Assembly (NCBI GenBank): GCA_937973555.1
Contig: CALJKL010000079.1
Coordinates: 1 to 64,000, forward strand
Direction: 5' to 3'
Source of the DNA: an uncultured Flavobacteriales bacterium
Lineage (GTDB): Bacteria > Bacteroidota > Bacteroidia > Flavobacteriales > Weeksellaceae
DNA length: 64,000 nucleotides
This document shows positions 27,783-34,644 of this stretch, piece by piece. The number at the start of each line of letters is the position of its first letter. Position 1 is the first letter of the stretch. The translations under genes and the position numbers were made by a program. The notes beneath the pieces were generated by a model that was not told where the DNA came from, made no database searches, and saw only the letters and a program-made list of their open reading frames with translations.

Positions 27783-27835
27783 CTTTTTTATTCTTTAGAT
27801 GCTTCGACAAGCTCAGAATGACAAAAAATAAAAAG
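27783..27835. repeat. Intergenic TTCGACA repeat, copy 2
   Basis: The core TTCGACAAGCTCAGAATGAC (27803-27822) lies between a T-rich left arm (CTTTTTTATT, 27783-27792) and an A-rich right arm (AATAAAAAG, near 27827-27835) that are imperfectly complementary, as in copy 1. Confidence 0.65.
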
Positions 27836-27889
27836 AGCTCCGCTCAAGTCGGACTGCGCCTTTCAACCGTTAAAATTAATTAGAATGTA

Positions 27890-28936
27890 TTACCACTTCA
27901 TCACATCCTTCACTACGCCACCATTTTGGGTATGCGGCAATAATTCTTTTTCGATAAAGGATTTGATTTGATTTTCAGAGCCATTGTTCGGGAACAATAA
28001 ATGCACATTAGCACCGGCATCTAGCGTAAAGAAAAGAGGTAAACCGGTTTCTTCGCGGAATTTCCAAAGTTTGTTGATGACTTCCATGGTTCCGGTTTTC
28101 ATCAAGATAAAAGCAGGTTCACTCATCATCATCATCGCATGAAGCGTTAAGGCTTCATGTTCTACCAAAGTGATGAATCTTTCCATATCACCAGATTTCA
28201 AAATCTCTTTCAATGGAACAAAATTTTCTCTGGCCTCCTGGAAACGTCTTTCTGCATAAGGGTTGGTGTTCATTAAGCCGTGCCCTACGGTAGAACTTAC
28301 CGTTTTTTGTCCTTCGTGAATGAGCAGCACCCAGTCGTTAAAATCCTTAAAAACCTCATGGATTTCGGCATCCGGATATTTTACGGCATACAAATCACTG
28401 CTGCCTTCCACCTCAGGCGTTTCTCCCCAAACAACCAATCCTTTATACAAACTTCTGCAAGCGCTTCCGCTTCCCAATCTTGCCAAAAAAGAAGTTTTTT
28501 TAACGTCAATTTCAGTTTGTGTAAAAATTTTATCCAGTTCCATCAAACAAGTGGCAATCGCCCCAAATCCTGAAGCCGAACTAGCAATTCCGGAACTATG
28601 AGGAAAAGTATTTTCGGTTTTGATGACATATTTCCCTTTCAGAATCCAAGGCAAATATTTTTCGATATTGTGGAAGTATTTCTCAATTTTTTCGGCAAAT
28701 TTCACTTCTTCTTTTCCTGCCAAAAACGTCTGTACCGAGAAATTTTCACCTGCTACAAATTCCATTGTGGTTTTGGTGTGGCAATGGTTCAGGGTATAAC
28801 TGATGCTTGGGTTGGCCGGAATTTGATTCGCATATTTACCCCAATATTTAATCAAGGCAATATTAGACGGGCAAACCGCAGAAACAGCTTGACTAGAGAT
28901 ATTGAAATGTTGATTTCCTAAAAATTGATTTTCCAT
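27890..28936 (-). CDS. mvaD: Diphosphomevalonate decarboxylase
   Basis: 348 aa GHMP-family enzyme; ATP-dependent decarboxylation of mevalonate diphosphate to isopentenyl diphosphate, the last step of the mevalonate route. Motifs: CPSNIALIKYWGKYANQIPANPSIS near the N-terminus, the glycine/serine-rich ATP loop PHSSGIASSASGFGA, and the catalytic aspartate region FTLDAGANVHLLFP. A mevalonate pathway is typical of Flavobacteriia. The likely promoter lies at the edge of a dispersed intergenic repeat. Confidence 0.94.
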   Translation of the reverse strand: MENQFLGNQHFNISSQAVSAVCPSNIALIKYWGKYANQIPANPSISYTLNHCHTKTTMEFVAGENFSVQTFLAGKEEVKFAEKIEKYFHNIEKYLPWILKGKYVIKTENTFPHSSGIASSASGFGAIATCLMELDKIFTQTEIDVKKTSFLARLGSGSACRSLYKGLVVWGETPEVEGSSDLYAVKYPDAEIHEVFKDFNDWVLLIHEGQKTVSSTVGHGLMNTNPYAERRFQEARENFVPLKEILKSGDMERFITLVEHEALTLHAMMMMSEPAFILMKTGTMEVINKLWKFREETGLPLFFTLDAGANVHLLFPNNGSENQIKSFIEKELLPHTQNGGVVKDVMKW

Positions 28937-28954
28937 ATTTTATTTAAATGCGGA

Positions 28955-28980
28955 CTTCGACAGGCTCAGTCTGACAAAAA
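28955..28980. repeat. Intergenic TTCGACA repeat, copy 3
   Basis: The core TTCGACAGGCTCAGTCTGAC (28956-28975) is followed by an A-run. It lies in the presumed 5' leader of mvaD, and the right end of the unit forms a -7 box on the minus strand. Confidence 0.7.
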
Positions 28981-28982
28981 TA
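28975..28982 (-). promoter_or_regulatory. -7 box of mvaD, formed by the repeat edge
   Basis: TATTTTTG on the minus strand, 39 nt before the mvaD ATG. Its last six bases are the terminal CAAAAA of repeat copy 3. Confidence 0.5.
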
Positions 28983-28990
28983 TTTGTTCT

Positions 28991-30007
28991 TTACTCTTGA
29001 TTCTTTTTTCTTTTAGAAAGATAATTTTCCAAATGAAAATTGAGGCTTTCCTCTACCGGAATAAACTCATATTGAAGCCTTTCCTTTATTTTTTGATTGG
29101 ATATTTTATTGAATTCCGTTACGGATTTTACATTGGTTTTATTGGCCATTCTTAAATGTGAAATCAACCATCCCAAAATAGCATTCAAGAAAACACCTAT
29201 TGAAAGTAATCCATTCGGAACAATTTTTACTGTTGGCTTTCCTAATTTTTGTTTGATGAAATTGGCTACTTCCTGATATTTTTTATTTTCGGAAATCAGA
29301 ATAAATCTTTCACCGAAAATATTTTGCTCCATCAATTCCACAGAAATTTTAGCTACATCTCGCACATCCACATAAGAAGTTCCGCCAGAAAAAGTATAAG
29401 AAGGTTCGCCCAATTCTTTGAAAAGCGTTCCGCTGCTACTGTTCCAATTTCCTGAACCGATAATCAAACCCGGATTCACCACTACCGTTTGCATTCCTTC
29501 CGCAGAAGCCCTCCACACTTCCATTTCAGAAAAATGCTTGGAAATAGCATAAGAAGAATGGTCTACTTTGGGATTAAAATCAGAAGTTTCGTCCAATTCT
29601 CCATTTTCATTCAGCCCATCCAAAACCGCAATAGAACTCACAAACAAAAACTTCTTTACCTCAGCGTTTTCGCAAGCATAAAGCAACTGCTTTGTCCCTT
29701 TGATGTTGGTTTGATAGAGCTGTTTTTTGTCTTTGGGATGAAAACTTACCTTTGCAGCGCAATGGTATACCTCATCCACACCGTTTAAGGCATTTTTAAG
29801 CGAATCCAAATCCTCAAAATCTACCTCTACCCATTCTATTTTTTGAAAAACTTCATCAGGATTTTCTCCATAAAAACGAAAAGACTCCTTCACCTCATTT
29901 AGGTTGCTATCTTTCCTTTTGCTGGCACGCACAGACTTGCCTCGATTTAGCAGTTCTAAAACGATAACTCTTCCTAAAATGCCTGTGGCGCCGGTGACTA
30001 ATACCAT
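28991..30007 (-). CDS. NAD-dependent epimerase/dehydratase-family reductase
   Basis: 338 aa extended short-chain dehydrogenase. The Rossmann nucleotide loop VLVTGATGILGRVIV is at the N-terminus, the catalytic Y-x3-K is YAISKHFSE, and VVNPGLIIGSG follows it. It resembles dihydroflavonol-4-reductase and 3-beta-HSD-like members, with a C-terminal substrate domain ending in a basic tail (LSKRKKNQE). The substrate is not predictable. It has its own promoter, which overlaps the end of the hydrolase gene upstream. Confidence 0.9.
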   Translation of the reverse strand: MVLVTGATGILGRVIVLELLNRGKSVRASKRKDSNLNEVKESFRFYGENPDEVFQKIEWVEVDFEDLDSLKNALNGVDEVYHCAAKVSFHPKDKKQLYQTNIKGTKQLLYACENAEVKKFLFVSSIAVLDGLNENGELDETSDFNPKVDHSSYAISKHFSEMEVWRASAEGMQTVVVNPGLIIGSGNWNSSSGTLFKELGEPSYTFSGGTSYVDVRDVAKISVELMEQNIFGERFILISENKKYQEVANFIKQKLGKPTVKIVPNGLLSIGVFLNAILGWLISHLRMANKTNVKSVTEFNKISNQKIKERLQYEFIPVEESLNFHLENYLSKRKKNQE

Positions 30008-30039
30008 GAGTAAGGGGTGATAAGTGATGAATGATTTGT

Positions 30040-30047
30040 CAAATTTA
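30040..30047 (-). promoter_or_regulatory. -7 box of the epimerase-like gene
   Basis: TAAATTTG on the minus strand, 33 nt before the ATG; it overlaps the stop codon of the upstream hydrolase gene. Confidence 0.5.
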
Positions 30048-30824
30048 CGATTTTAAAAATTCTTTTACAGATTCATTAAAATCCTTAGGATTTTCTGCCT
30101 GTACCCAGTGTCCGGCATTGGCAATAGTCACCAATTTATAGTTGGGAAACTGTTGGCGCATCAAAAACTCATCCTGCGGAAGGATATAGTTGGATTTTTC
30201 TCCAGCAATAAAAAGGGTTTCTCCTTCAAACTTTCCAAACTTAATGGCATTGGCCACAAAATCATTGTATTTTTCTGCCAAAGTCTTCAGATTAAACCTC
30301 CAATTGAGTTTCTTATCCTCCGTCCAATACAGATTTTTGGTTAAAAACTGAATCACCGATTTTTCGGAAATATATTGAGAAAGCACCTCTTCTACTTGTT
30401 GTCTTGAAGTCACGGCATCGAAATCTACACTCTGTAAAGCCTTGATGATGCCTTGATGATGCGGTGGATAAGCCTTTGGCGAAATATCTGCAACGATGAG
30501 TTTTTCCACCTTTTCAGGATAAGAAATCGCAAAAGTCATCACCGCTTTTCCACCTAAGGAATGCCCCAAAAAATGGGCTTTTTCTATGCCTTGAGCATTC
30601 ATATAGTTTAAGATATCTTCTGCCAAAACCTGATGTGACATTTCATCTGAATGGAAACTCTTGCCGTGGTTTCTTAAATCCAAGATATGGCACGGCATCA
30701 TTTCACCGAACTCTTTGCCAAAACTCGCCCAGTTGTCTAGCATCCCAAACAAACCGTGGAAAACCAACAATGGAATCCCCGACTGTTCTTCTCCATATAT
30801 TTTTGAATGAAGGATTTCTACCAT
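30045..30824 (-). CDS. Alpha/beta-fold hydrolase (YbfF-type esterase)
   Basis: 259 aa cytoplasmic hydrolase. Seen: the oxyanion region [23 protein letters not shown], the nucleophile elbow GHSLGGKA, and the catalytic histidine in [11 protein letters not shown]. The pattern is that of YbfF/ABHD11-like acyl esterases. It overlaps pdxJ by 7 nt (its start lies inside the end of pdxJ), so the two form an operon. The natural substrate is not evident from the context. Confidence 0.92.
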   Translation of the reverse strand: MVEILHSKIYGEEQSGIPLLVFHGLFGMLDNWASFGKEFGEMMPCHILDLRNHGKSFHSDEMSHQVLAEDILNYMNAQGIEKAHFLGHSLGGKAVMTFAISYPEKVEKLIVADISPKAYPPHHQGIIKALQSVDFDAVTSRQQVEEVLSQYISEKSVIQFLTKNLYWTEDKKLNWRFNLKTLAEKYNDFVANAIKFGKFEGETLFIAGEKSNYILPQDEFLMRQQFPNYKLVTIANAGHWVQAENPKDFNESVKEFLKS

Positions 30825-31537
30825 TTCGCCAACCTCTTTAAATACGCCTGAACAGTATTCTCTAACCCTAGGTACAAGGCTTCAGAAATCAAAGCATGGC
30901 CGATAGAAACTTCCAATAGATTTGGAATGTTGTCGGCAAAATATTTTAAATTTTCAAGGCTTAAATCATGGCCGGCATTGATGCCCAAACCATATTTTGT
31001 AGCCTCCACAGAGGTTTCATAATAAGGCTTAATGGCTGCTTCCTTATCATCAGCATAATTCTTGGCATACGCTTCTGTATAGAGTTCTATTCTATCCGCA
31101 CCTGTTTCTGCAGCAAACTTTACCATTTCTGGGTTTGGATCTAGGAAAATAGAAGTTCTGATGCCAGCCGTTTTAAATTCAGCAATGACAGATTTCAAAA
31201 AATCCATATTTTTTTCGCAATCCCAACCGGCATTAGAGGTAATGGCGTCATCTGCATCGGGCACCAAAGTCACCTGCTCTGGCTTTATTTCTAAAACCAT
31301 ATCAATAAAGGGACGATGAGGATTCCCCTCAATATTAAATTCTGTATGTACCAAAGGTTTCAGATCATAGACATCTTTTCTCGTGATGTGTCTTTGATCG
31401 GGCCTTGGATGTATGGTGATGCCTTGTGCTCCAAATTCTTGCAAGCGGATGGCCGCCTCGGTTACACTTGGTGTATCTCCTCCTCTGGCATTTCGGATGG
31501 TAGCAATTTTATTGATATTTACGGATAGCTTTGTCAT
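30818..31537 (-). CDS. pdxJ: Pyridoxine 5'-phosphate synthase PdxJ
   Basis: 239 aa TIM barrel; condenses 1-deoxyxylulose 5-phosphate with 3-amino-2-oxopropyl phosphate to give pyridoxine 5'-phosphate, i.e. the DXP-dependent vitamin B6 route. Motifs: [36 protein letters not shown] and [10 protein letters not shown]. First gene of a two-gene operon with the hydrolase. Upstream lies an 86-bp spacer made of heptamer repeats in which no clear promoter box was found. Confidence 0.96.
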   Translation of the reverse strand: MTKLSVNINKIATIRNARGGDTPSVTEAAIRLQEFGAQGITIHPRPDQRHITRKDVYDLKPLVHTEFNIEGNPHRPFIDMVLEIKPEQVTLVPDADDAITSNAGWDCEKNMDFLKSVIAEFKTAGIRTSIFLDPNPEMVKFAAETGADRIELYTEAYAKNYADDKEAAIKPYYETSVEATKYGLGINAGHDLSLENLKYFADNIPNLLEVSIGHALISEALYLGLENTVQAYLKRLAKW

Positions 31538-31542
31538 TCCAT

Positions 31543-31620
31543 TTTAGATTTTAGATTTTAGATGTCAGATTTTCATATTGAATTCTGACTTTGTACTTTT
31601 AACTTTTGACTTTTAACTTG
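31543..31620. repeat. Heptamer-phased array, locus A
   Basis: TTTAGAT is repeated three times in perfect phase (31543-31563) with a diverged fourth unit. After a short gap, minus-strand units of the form GTTAAAA/GTCAAAA/GTACAAA fill 31587-31620. Confidence 0.7.
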
Positions 31621-31623
31621 TCT

Positions 31624-32859
31624 TTACGCCTTATTCACCTGCATTACTTCCAAATCAAATTCTTGAGCTGCAGTAAGAATATGGTCAAAAATATCTGCCT
31701 GTATCCTTTCATAATCTACCATCTCAGCTTTATTGGCAAAACAGTAAATTTCTAAAGGTAAACCTTGAGGTGAAATTTCTTGTTGTCTCACGAGTACAAT
31801 TTCATCATGGTCTATTTTAGGACTATTTTTAAGATAATTCAGAACATAATTTCTGAAAAGTCCGATATTGGTTAACTGCTGACCGTTGATGATTCTTTCC
31901 GCATGAGGAATATCCTTTTTGGATTCTTCAATTTCTTTTAGTTTTCTGGTAAGATATTCGGAAATAAGATTGATATCCTTTACTTTTTCGAAGAATTGTT
32001 GATCCACAAATTTAAAAGACTTGATATTGAAATACACCGAACGCTTGATCCTTCTGCTGCTGCCTTCGTACATTACCTGGTGGTTACGGATCTCTGTAGA
32101 AAGCAAATCATAAGTTGGAATGGTAGAAATAGTCTTATCAAAATTCAGGATTTTGGTAGTCAAAAGACTGATGTCCTGAATATTTCCTTCAATATTATAT
32201 TTGGGAATGCCTATCCAGTCTCCTACTTTCATATTCTTGGAAGTGGAAACATGAATTCCGGTTACAAACCCTAAAATAGTATCTCTGAAAACCAATAATA
32301 CCACGGCAGTTATGGCTCCTAATAAAGTTACAACAATGGAAGGACTAATCCCGAAAATCACAAAAATGCCGATGATGGAGAAAATGACCACTCCAAAAAT
32401 CCTTAAAGTCTCTGAAATAGCTTTAATGGCCGTTATTCTGTAGATATCTTCTTTTTCGGTGTAATAGTTTTCAACGGCTTTTACAATGCGGTACATGAGA
32501 AAAGCAAAGGCTATCACTTGGCTGAACATCAGCAACCTTTCAAAGTAAATGAAACTTTTAGGATGGCGCCAAAAAATATCCTCCACCAACATAAAACATA
32601 ATCCCAATGCAAGAAGATGAGCAACAGAATATTGAACTTTCGATTTGTACGCGTGATATAAAAGTCTGTTTTTGGAGATATTGACAATAAGCCTCGAAAT
32701 AAGAGCATTCAATATTTTAATAATATTGTCTGCAATAAGAAAAAAAAGAAAAAGCAGGAGTATCTTGGCGGCAATCTGGCCGAAAAGGATAAATCCTTCA
32801 GGAAAATTTTCTTTTACAAAAAAATGAATCTGTTCACTAAAATTTTTCAAAAGCTCCAT
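31624..32859 (-). CDS. MscS-family mechanosensitive channel
   Basis: 411 aa. An N-terminal set of about five membrane helices (roughly 20-200) ends in the pore-lining, small-residue helix (ISPSIVVTLLGAITAVVLLVFRDTILGFVTGI), followed by the beta domain (NMKVGDWIGIPKYNIEGNIQDISLLTTKI) and a C-terminal alpha/beta part. It would open under membrane tension to release osmolytes. The longer N-terminal membrane part resembles YbdG-type rather than the minimal MscS. Confidence 0.92.
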   Translation of the reverse strand: MELLKNFSEQIHFFVKENFPEGFILFGQIAAKILLLFLFFLIADNIIKILNALISRLIVNISKNRLLYHAYKSKVQYSVAHLLALGLCFMLVEDIFWRHPKSFIYFERLLMFSQVIAFAFLMYRIVKAVENYYTEKEDIYRITAIKAISETLRIFGVVIFSIIGIFVIFGISPSIVVTLLGAITAVVLLVFRDTILGFVTGIHVSTSKNMKVGDWIGIPKYNIEGNIQDISLLTTKILNFDKTISTIPTYDLLSTEIRNHQVMYEGSSRRIKRSVYFNIKSFKFVDQQFFEKVKDINLISEYLTRKLKEIEESKKDIPHAERIINGQQLTNIGLFRNYVLNYLKNSPKIDHDEIVLVRQQEISPQGLPLEIYCFANKAEMVDYERIQADIFDHILTAAQEFDLEVMQVNKA

Positions 32860-32873
32860 ATCAGAATTTTATG

Positions 32874-32881
32874 CAAAAATA
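32874..32881 (-). promoter_or_regulatory. -7 box of the MscS-type gene
   Basis: TATTTTTG on the minus strand, 15 nt before the ATG. Confidence 0.55.
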
Positions 32882-32912
32882 AAAAATATCATCGGCAATA
32901 CCGTTTATTTAT

Positions 32913-32920
32913 TAATTTTA
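32913..32920 (+). promoter_or_regulatory. -7 box of the DUF456 gene (variant)
   Basis: TAATTTTA, last base off consensus, 17 nt before the ATG. Confidence 0.35.
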
Positions 32921-32936
32921 ATGAAATTTATGTTAA

Positions 32937-33422
32937 ATGTACCATCATATTTTTGAACTGATATCCCTAATTCTGATAGGCATTGGGATTTTAGGAACCT
33001 TCCTTCCGGTATTGCCAGGACTTGTTTTCTGTTATGCAGGGATTTTGGTATATAAATTTGGGGCCAATCCAGATTTTTCTGTTTGGTACCTTCTTATTTT
33101 CGGATTATTGACTTTGGCTTCTATTGTTTTAAATTATACAATCCCCATCAAAACCACAGCCCGATATGGCGGAAGCAATTATGGAAAAATAGGTGGATTT
33201 ATGGGTACCTTACTAGGGCTCTTTTTCCCTCCTTTAGGATTTATTATTGGGATGCTGCTTGGAGTATTCTTCGGGGAAATCCTTCATGACAGTACCGACA
33301 GAAGAAAGGCTTTCAAGGCAACAAAAGGGGCATTTATTGGTTTTATATTAGGAACAAGCTTCAATCTATTGGTAGGTTTGGCAATGTTTTTGGTGGTTTT
33401 AATAGATGTTATTTTAAAGTAA
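32937..33422 (+). CDS. DUF456 membrane protein
   Basis: 161 aa, four or five hydrophobic segments with glycine-rich loops. The family signature is clear: ILIGIGILGTFLPVLPGLVFCYAGILVYKF at the N-terminus and GGFMGTLLGLFFPPLGFIIGMLLGVFFGE in the middle, the latter resembling a glycine-zipper membrane repeat. The role of DUF456 proteins is unknown. The stop codon runs straight into a heptamer-phased repeat and then a small lipoprotein gene 34 nt away, so the two may be cotranscribed. Confidence 0.9.
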   Translation: MYHHIFELISLILIGIGILGTFLPVLPGLVFCYAGILVYKFGANPDFSVWYLLIFGLLTLASIVLNYTIPIKTTARYGGSNYGKIGGFMGTLLGLFFPPLGFIIGMLLGVFFGEILHDSTDRRKAFKATKGAFIGFILGTSFNLLVGLAMFLVVLIDVILK

Positions 33423-33454
33423 AAAGTAAAAAGTCAAGAATTTAAAATTTAAAA
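33419..33454. repeat. Heptamer-phased array, locus B
   Basis: GTAAAAA twice (33419-33432), GTCAAGA, then TTTAAAA twice (33441-33454). It fills the gap between the DUF456 stop codon and the lipoprotein start. Confidence 0.65.
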
Positions 33455-33456
33455 TT

Positions 33457-33933
33457 ATGAAAGGAAAAATTTTTGTTTTAGCCCTTTTTTCATTACTGAG
33501 TACTGCATGTACCTGTCAGAAAAAATCATCAGAGATGAAAATGCCAGAAACTTCTTCCAATACTGTAAATGCCACTTATCCCAACCAAAAACCAGGAATG
33601 GATATAAGCAGATTGGTAGAAAAACAAAATATTTTTTTGAAAGACTATAAAATGAATATGAAATTTATAAAAGTCACCAAAGACAATAGATGTCCCATAA
33701 ATACAACATGTATTACAGAAGGCTTTGCATTGGTAGAGATTGAAGTAATGGGCACTTATACCAGACCAAGAACTTTTATACTCTCTACGGTGAAGGGTGA
33801 AAATTATTTTGTCTTTAGTGGTAAAAAAGTCACCCTAGAAAAACTATATCCATCACTTTCTAAAGAAATGGGGCTGAAAGAATTGCAAGGAAAATATGTG
33901 GTAGATCTTAGAGTAGAACCTACCATTCGATAG
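33457..33933 (+). CDS. Small lipoprotein of unknown function
   Basis: 158 aa. Signal peptide with a lipobox LLSTAC, so C18 is the lipidated cysteine. A low-complexity linker (about 22-50) is followed by a beta-rich domain holding the motif D-x-RCP-x5-C (DNRCPINTTCITEGFALVEIEV), a pattern I have seen in small secreted Bacteroidota proteins of unknown function; the cysteines probably form a disulfide. It ends tail-to-tail with ung, overlapping it by 14 nt. Confidence 0.8.
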   Translation: MKGKIFVLALFSLLSTACTCQKKSSEMKMPETSSNTVNATYPNQKPGMDISRLVEKQNIFLKDYKMNMKFIKVTKDNRCPINTTCITEGFALVEIEVMGTYTRPRTFILSTVKGENYFVFSGKKVTLEKLYPSLSKEMGLKELQGKYVVDLRVEPTIR

Positions 33934-34561
33934 TCTTTTTGCCTTTTGATTTTAAGTAATCGTTGATTTTTGAAAAAGGCCTGCTCCCAAAAAATCCTCT
34001 GTATACAGAAAATGGAGAAGGATGCGCAGATTTCAGGATAAAATGTTTGGAGGAATCTATGAGTTCCTCCTTTTTTTGGGCAAAAGCGCCCCACAAAACA
34101 AAAACCACATGCTCCTTCTTATCCGAAATTTCTTTGATGATAAAATCCGTAAACTTTTCCCAGCCCATATCTTTGTGTGAATTAGGTGAATGGGCTCTCA
34201 CGGTAAGCGTTGCATTCAGCATCAATACCCCTTGTTGGGCCCAGACCTCCAATTCATTGCTGGTTTTATCAATGCCAAGGTCGTCTTTTAATTCTTTAAA
34301 AATATTTTTAAGCGAAGGCGGCGCACCTACTTGGTCTGAAACCGAAAAGCACAATCCATTGGCTTGCAAGTCTCCATGATACGGATCTTGCCCTATGATG
34401 ACCACTTCTATATCCTCAAAAGGAGTGAGTTCTAAAGCCCGAAAAATCTGTTCCTTTGGTGGAAAACATTTTGTACCGGCATATTCTTCCTTTACTTTTT
34501 GCCAAAGGTCTTTGAAATATACCGTGTTTTTAATTGGGGCTAGAACTTCCGTCCAGGTCAT
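33920..34561 (-). CDS. ung: Uracil-DNA glycosylase, family 1
   Basis: 213 aa. Removes uracil from DNA to start base-excision repair. The water-activating loop GQDPYHGDLQANG carries D59, the uracil-binding segment is NAFL-like here as LMLNATLTVR, and the DNA-intercalating loop is HPSPFSVYRGFFGS. Length fits family 1. The 3' end overlaps the lipoprotein gene by 14 nt in a convergent arrangement without terminator. Confidence 0.96.
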   Translation of the reverse strand: MTWTEVLAPIKNTVYFKDLWQKVKEEYAGTKCFPPKEQIFRALELTPFEDIEVVIIGQDPYHGDLQANGLCFSVSDQVGAPPSLKNIFKELKDDLGIDKTSNELEVWAQQGVLMLNATLTVRAHSPNSHKDMGWEKFTDFIIKEISDKKEHVVFVLWGAFAQKKEELIDSSKHFILKSAHPSPFSVYRGFFGSRPFSKINDYLKSKGKKTIEW

Positions 34562-34586
34562 AATCTTTAGTTACTTAATTTGAGCT

Positions 34587-34594
34587 CAAAAATA
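34587..34594 (-). promoter_or_regulatory. -7 box of ung
   Basis: TATTTTTG on the minus strand, 26 nt before the ATG; divergent from the mutS2 promoter. Confidence 0.55.
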
Positions 34595-34632
34595 ATAAAT
34601 TTACTTATTATCACATTTTCAAATTATCTCAT

Positions 34633-34640
34633 TATTTTTG
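34633..34640 (+). promoter_or_regulatory. -7 box of the MutS2-type gene
   Basis: TATTTTTG ends 5 nt before the GTG start codon, so transcription should begin at or next to the start codon (leaderless). -33 box weak. Confidence 0.5.
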
Positions 34641-34644
34641 CACC

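Noticed and set aside
27757..27790. GGCAGC/GCTGCC hairpin with T-run as a terminator
   Set aside because: Points along the plus strand, where no gene ends nearby, and has a 13-nt loop; more likely part of the composite intergenic repeat region.
31543..31620. CRISPR-like repeat array
   Set aside because: Units are 7 nt with no spacers and no cas genes are present.
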